Below are positions 60,478 to 64,000 of a DNA stretch of 64,000 bases, piece by piece (position 1 is the first letter of the stretch; each line of letters starts with the position of its first letter). The stretch lies in contig NZ_JASAOI010000011.1 in NCBI RefSeq assembly GCF_029953285.1, positions 124,001 to 188,000 on the forward strand. Direction: 5' to 3'. Below the pieces are notes generated by a model. That model was not told the DNA's origin. It searched no databases and saw nothing but the letters and a program-made list of their open reading frames with translations. A program made the position numbers and the translations under genes. Origin of the DNA: Yinghuangia seranimata (GTDB taxonomy: Bacteria; Actinomycetota; Actinomycetes; Streptomycetales; Streptomycetaceae).

Positions 60478-61098
60478 GTGACGTCACCCGCCAACACGCC
60501 CGCCGACGCGTCCGAGGCCTCGGTCATCCGTGTGGTGATCGCGGAGGACGAGGCGCTGATCCGCCTCGACCTCAAGGAGATGCTGGAGGAGGAGGGCTAC
60601 CGTGTCGTCGGTGAGGCCGGCGACGGGGCGGCTGCGGTGCGGCTGGTCGAGGAGCACCGTCCGGACCTGGTGATCCTGGACGTCAAGATGCCGATCCTGG
60701 ACGGTATTTCGGCCGCTGAGCAGATTGCCGGCGCGCGGCTCGCGCCGGTGCTGATGCTGACCGCGTTCTCGCAGCGGGAACTCGTCGAACGGGCCCGGGA
60801 CGCGGGCGCGATGGCCTATCTCGTGAAGCCTTTCACGAAGGGTGACCTCGTTCCGGCAATCGAGATGGCGGTTTCGAGGTTTACCGAACTCGCGGCCCTG
60901 GAACGCGAGGTCGTGGACCTGACGCAGCGTCTGGAAACCCGGAAGCTGGTCGATCGGGCCAAGTCGGTGCTCCAGGAGCGGTACGGGCTGTCCGAACCCG
61001 AGGCCTTCCGCTGGATCCAGAAGACGTCGATGGACCGCCGGCTGTCGATGCGCGCCGTGGCCGAGGTCGTCGTCTCCGGGGGCGAAGTGGGAGAGTAG
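60478..61098 (+). CDS. Response regulator with ANTAR RNA-binding domain
   Basis: This 206-aa protein has a CheY-type receiver (RVVIAEDEALIRLDLKEML, phosphorylation Asp in VILDVKMP, and VKPF) and a C-terminal ANTAR domain of about 60 residues (LETRKLVDRAKSVLQERYGLSEPEAFRWIQ). ANTAR proteins bind paired hairpins in RNA to prevent transcription termination. This is the PdtaR-type layout found here in actinobacteria. GTG 60478 has AGGAG four bases upstream. A terminator follows, then the branched-chain amino acid operon. Confidence 0.93.
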   Translation: MTSPANTPADASEASVIRVVIAEDEALIRLDLKEMLEEEGYRVVGEAGDGAAAVRLVEEHRPDLVILDVKMPILDGISAAEQIAGARLAPVLMLTAFSQRELVERARDAGAMAYLVKPFTKGDLVPAIEMAVSRFTELAALEREVVDLTQRLETRKLVDRAKSVLQERYGLSEPEAFRWIQKTSMDRRLSMRAVAEVVVSGGEVGE

Positions 61099-61129
61099 GC
61101 CCCGTTTTTCGCGCGTAGACCCCCAATCG

Positions 61130-61164
61130 CCCGCCCCAATCTGTCCGGATTGGGGCGGGTTTTT
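61130..61164 (+). terminator. Intrinsic terminator after the ANTAR regulator
   Basis: A perfect 12-bp stem (61130-61141 with 61148-61159), a six-base loop and a run of five T bases, a classic rho-independent terminator and the only one here with a T-tract. Confidence 0.9.
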
Positions 61165-61387
61165 CGTGTTTAGCAGACTCGCGGGAAGTTTGCTGGCGAT
61201 CTGAGGTTCTCCTGAGGTTCCGGTTTCCCTCCCATGACGTTTGATTACGGGCGCATCACATCTCATCCCCTGGACTCCCGCGCCCTCGGTTCCGACAGCT
61301 ACATTTCGGCGCACCGCGCGAAGAAGTCGCGGTCGCTGGAGATATTCCGGTTCATCGGTTCACGTCAGACACTCAAGGGGTTGGGCT
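61160..61387. other. Leader region of the substrate-binding protein gene
   Basis: Beyond the terminator, CTGAGGTTC occurs twice with an 11-base period (61201-61209, 61212-61220), about one helical turn. It may be an operator for the transporter operon. A TTGATT at 61242-61247 could be a -35 element, with no good -10 partner visible. Confidence 0.4.
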
Positions 61388-62602
61388 GTGCTGAAGCGAA
61401 GCATGATCAAAATCGCGCTGCCCGTGGTGGCATCGGCACTAGTGCTGAGCGCTTGCGGTAGCGACGACAAGAAGGACGACAGCAAGGGCAGCAGCTCCGC
61501 GCCCGGTGGTGGCGGCGGCGACAAGCCGACCTACACGATCGGCTTCCAGGCCGGCCTCTCCGGTGAGAACTCGGCTCTCGGCCTCAACGAGAAGAAGGGC
61601 GCCGAGCTGGCGGTCGAGCAGGCCAACGCCAGCGGCGCCCTGCCGTTCACGCTGAAGTTCACGACCTCGGACGACGAGGCGTCGGAGACCAAGTCGGTCG
61701 CCGCGGCCCAGAAGCTGATCGACGACAAGAACGTCGTCGTCGTGGTCGGCCCCGCGTTCTCCGGCCCGACGCAGGCCGCGTCGCCGAACTACGCCAAGGC
61801 CAAGCTTGCGACGCTCAGCCCGTCCGCGACCCGGGTGAGCCTGACGGACCCGAAGAACAACTTCACCGCCTTCCTTCGCGGCACGCCGAACGACAGCGCG
61901 CAGGGCGGCGGCATGGCGATGTACTTCAGCCAGAAGCTGCACCTCAAGAACGTCATGATCGTCAACGACAAGACCCCCTACGGTGAGGGTCTCGCGGCGG
62001 TCGCCAAGGACGGTCTGACCAAGGCCGGCGTCCAGGTCCAGAGCGAGTCGGCGCCGCAGAAGACGCCGGACTACACGTCGCTCGCGACCAAGGTCAAGAA
62101 CTCCGGCGCCGACGGCCTCATCTACGCGGGCTACTACGACGACGCCGCGCCGTTCGCCAAGAAGCTCAAGGAAGCCGGCGTCACGATCCCGATGATCTCG
62201 GGTGACGGCACCAAGGACGACAAGTTCGTCGACAACGCCAAGGACGCCGCCGAGAACTGGCTGCTGACCTGCCCGTGCATGGACGCGAGCAAGGAAGCCA
62301 AGACCGCCAAGTTCGTGACGGACTACAAGGCCAAGTACAAGGAGGACCCGGGCGCCTACTCGGCCGAGTCCTACGACCTGGCGAACTTCGCGATCGAGCA
62401 GATGAAGACCTTCTCGGACCCGAAGTCCATCACCCGCGAGGCGCTGCTCGGCAAGCTGAAGGCGGCCACCTACACCGGTCTGACCAAGACCTTCAAGTTC
62501 GACCAGAACGGTGAGTACGTGGGCGAGGACATCTTCCTGTACACCGTCAAGGGCGGGAAGATCGAGTACACCGGCAACATCAAGGAGCTCTCCAAGAGCT
62601 GA
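61388..62602 (+). CDS. livJ: Branched-chain amino acid substrate-binding lipoprotein
   Basis: This 404-aa protein binds leucine/isoleucine/valine outside the membrane for the ABC importer. The signal peptide ends in the lipobox VLSAC at residues 18-22, so it is processed by Lgt and LspA; a Ser/Gly/Asp linker follows. It has the periplasmic binding fold with YTIGFQAGLSGENSALG at the start of the mature part and VVGPAFSGPTQAASPNYAK. GTG 61388 has AAGGGG seven bases before it. A 9-bp inverted repeat separates it from livH. Confidence 0.93.
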   Translation: MLKRSMIKIALPVVASALVLSACGSDDKKDDSKGSSSAPGGGGGDKPTYTIGFQAGLSGENSALGLNEKKGAELAVEQANASGALPFTLKFTTSDDEASETKSVAAAQKLIDDKNVVVVVGPAFSGPTQAASPNYAKAKLATLSPSATRVSLTDPKNNFTAFLRGTPNDSAQGGGMAMYFSQKLHLKNVMIVNDKTPYGEGLAAVAKDGLTKAGVQVQSESAPQKTPDYTSLATKVKNSGADGLIYAGYYDDAAPFAKKLKEAGVTIPMISGDGTKDDKFVDNAKDAAENWLLTCPCMDASKEAKTAKFVTDYKAKYKEDPGAYSAESYDLANFAIEQMKTFSDPKSITREALLGKLKAATYTGLTKTFKFDQNGEYVGEDIFLYTVKGGKIEYTGNIKELSKS

Positions 62603-62633
62603 CGCTCGGACTCGCCGGACGTGAGACACCAAG

Positions 62634-62674
62634 CGGCCCGGGTTCTTCCCGAGGGTGGGGGAGGGCCCGGGCCG
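62634..62674 (+). terminator. Inverted repeat between livJ and livH
   Basis: CGGCCCGGG (62634-62642) and its exact complement (62666-62674) form a 9-bp stem with a 23-base loop. It may stop part of the transcripts, giving more binding protein than permease. Confidence 0.5.
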
Positions 62675-62814
62675 TTCCTGTCCTGATCCGGATCGCGACG
62701 ACGTAAGTCCGAGTCCTTCTCCCGTACCGCACCGTCCATGTACGGTCGGGCCGTTCGCCGCCCACAAGGCGCCCGCGAACGCCCGCCGGAAGCTCCCGCT
62801 GAGGAAACTCGCGT

Positions 62815-63735
62815 ATGACTGTCCAGGAATTCTGGGACTACCTGATCCCAGGTATTGCGCTCGGCGCCCTGTACGCCGTCATCGCCATCGGCTACACGAT
62901 GGTGTACGGCGTGCTCCAACTGATCAACTTCGCGCACAGCGAGGTGTTCATGGTCGGCGGTTTCGCCGTCCTGATGGTGTTCACCAAGATCGATTTCAAC
63001 GACCCGTCGGTCGGCATGTCGGTCCTGCTTGTGCTGCTCGGCTTCGCCACCGCCGGATTCGCCGGCGCGGGTACCGCGTTCGCCCTGGAAAAGGTCGCGT
63101 ACAGACCGCTCAGAAAACGTAACGCACCCCGACTCGCGTTCCTCATCAGCGCGATCGGCGCGTCGTTCCTGCTGTCGAACCTCGCGGGCAAGCTGTTCGG
63201 CCGCAACAACCACAGCCTCACCATCCCGTTCGAGAACAAAAAAGTGTTCACCGTGATGAACGCGCAGGTGACGGTGCTTCAGGTGCTGATCGTCTGCTCC
63301 GCGGTGATCATGATGATCGGCCTCGACCTGCTGGTGAACCGCACCAAGATGGGCGCCGGCATCCGCGCCGTCGCGCAGGACGCCGAGACCGCGGGTCTCA
63401 TGGGCGTCGACATCGACAAGGTCATCTCGCGGACCTTCATCGTCGGCGGACTCCTCGGCGGCATCGCCGGGTTCCTGTTCGCGATGAACTCGTCGGTCGG
63501 CTACACGATGGGCTTCTTCCCGGGCATCACCGCCTTCGCCGCGGCCGTCGTCGGCGGCATCGGCAACGTGCGCGGCGCCATGCTCGGCGGTCTGCTGCTC
63601 GGCCTCGTGGAGAGCTTCTCGTCGCCGCTGTTCGGCGAGGAGTGGCGCTATGTCTCGGCGTTCGTCGTCCTGATCCTGGTGCTGATGTTCCGCCCGACCG
63701 GCATCCTCGGGGAACGTCTGGGGAGGACCGCATGA
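62815..63735 (+). CDS. livH: Branched-chain amino acid ABC transporter permease LivH
   Basis: This 306-aa permease has eight hydrophobic segments. It starts TVQEFWDYLIPGIALGALYA, and GYTMVYGVLQLINFAHSEVFMVGGF is characteristic of the LivH family. The EAA-like cytoplasmic loop is IRAVAQDAETAGLMGVDIDK. GAGGAAA is upstream of ATG 62815. Its stop overlaps livM by four bases (ATGA). Confidence 0.95.
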   Translation: MTVQEFWDYLIPGIALGALYAVIAIGYTMVYGVLQLINFAHSEVFMVGGFAVLMVFTKIDFNDPSVGMSVLLVLLGFATAGFAGAGTAFALEKVAYRPLRKRNAPRLAFLISAIGASFLLSNLAGKLFGRNNHSLTIPFENKKVFTVMNAQVTVLQVLIVCSAVIMMIGLDLLVNRTKMGAGIRAVAQDAETAGLMGVDIDKVISRTFIVGGLLGGIAGFLFAMNSSVGYTMGFFPGITAFAAAVVGGIGNVRGAMLGGLLLGLVESFSSPLFGEEWRYVSAFVVLILVLMFRPTGILGERLGRTA

Positions 63736-64000
63736 GCACGATCACCCGCCCCGAAGCGGACGAGCGCGACATGGTCGTCATGGACCTCGCCAAGCTCCGC
63801 CGCGTCCCGTGGTACCGGCAGCCGCGCTGGACCCGGCTGTTCGGCATGGTGCTGGCCGCCGCGCTGCTCGCCCTGGCGACCGGCCCCAACGCGAGCACCG
63901 ACGACATCTTCTTCTCGGTCAACGAGTCGATGACCGACGGTGTCCGCCTCCCGGTCTGCATCGCCCTCATGGTGGCCTTCTGGGCCTTCTTCGAGTTCGT
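63732..64000 (+). CDS. livM: Branched-chain amino acid ABC transporter permease LivM (partial)
   Basis: ATG 63732 overlaps the livH stop (ATGA) and the frame is open to the window edge, giving 89 complete codons. The visible part has a basic N-terminal stretch (LAKLRRVPWYRQPRW), a hydrophobic segment (FGMVLAAALLALATG) and the start of another (LPVCIALMVAFWAFFEF). Identification rests on its place after livH and this layout; the rest lies outside the window. Confidence 0.85.
   Translation, partial: MSTITRPEADERDMVVMDLAKLRRVPWYRQPRWTRLFGMVLAAALLALATGPNASTDDIFFSVNESMTDGVRLPVCIALMVAFWAFFEF

Overview
The window is high-GC actinomycete chromosome. The gene order ileS – lspA – rluD – dnaE – hisDCB/hisH/priA/ridA/hisF – hisI – trpE – trpC – trpM – trpBA – lgt – gltBD – pyk – tRNA-Leu – ANTAR regulator – branched-chain amino acid transporter is the core layout known from Streptomyces and close relatives (Streptomycetales). 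G/C-ending codons, GTG starts, ATGA/GTGA stop-start overlaps and several apparently leaderless genes fit that assignment. The species cannot be named from the sequence alone. I see no phage, insertion sequence, CRISPR array or biosynthetic cluster; this is housekeeping chromosome with small accessory insertions.

Layout. (1) 1-4445: the 3' end of an unrecognised gene, a stand-alone LuxR-type sensor fragment, and ileS on the minus strand behind a T-box riboswitch with an AUC specifier. (2) 4446-10430: DUF167 protein, TraR/DksA zinc-finger protein with a basic tail, lspA, rluD, a CPA1-type antiporter, a dienelactone-hydrolase-like protein and a DUF4240 protein. (3) 10459-20817: a MscS channel divergent from dnaE, then an ABC-2 exporter and several membrane proteins, a YbaK-type deacylase and a LON-domain protein. 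(4) 20921-29126: a frameshifted membrane protein, then the his operon hisD-hisC-hisB-(230-aa unknown)-(50-aa membrane protein)-hisH-priA-ridA-hisF. (5) 29151-40253: YbjQ, UppP, an HTH-MFS pair, a TIGR03085 protein, an esterase, a heterodimeric ABC exporter with one degenerate ATP site, and two septum-formation-family lipo/glycine-rich membrane proteins in tandem. (6) 40421-48301: hisI-trpE, four small membrane proteins, trpC-trpM-trpB-trpA and a strong terminator. (7) 48400-52035: a MauE/DsbA-type redox pair, lgt and a VIT-family transporter. (8) 52413-60098: gltB-gltD behind two GlnR-like boxes, then pyk. (9) 60271-64000: tRNA-Leu(CAA), an ANTAR response regulator, and a livJ-livH-livM branched-chain amino acid importer cut by the window end.

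How the genes work together. The centre is amino acid biosynthesis. The his operon makes histidine, and PriA probably serves both the HisA and TrpF steps, since no trpF is seen among the trp genes. The hisI-trpE junction joins the two pathways. GltBD supplies glutamate, Pyk supplies pyruvate, and the Liv system imports branched-chain amino acids. LspA and Lgt are the two lipoprotein-processing enzymes, and LivJ here carries a lipobox they would act on.

No strikingly new system is evident. The items most worth a second look are the cassette of membrane proteins inside the trp genes, the 26-codon bridge ORFs with stop-start overlaps at both ends, the unknown 230-aa/50-aa pair inside the his operon, the degenerate ABC exporter, and the frameshifted repeat protein.
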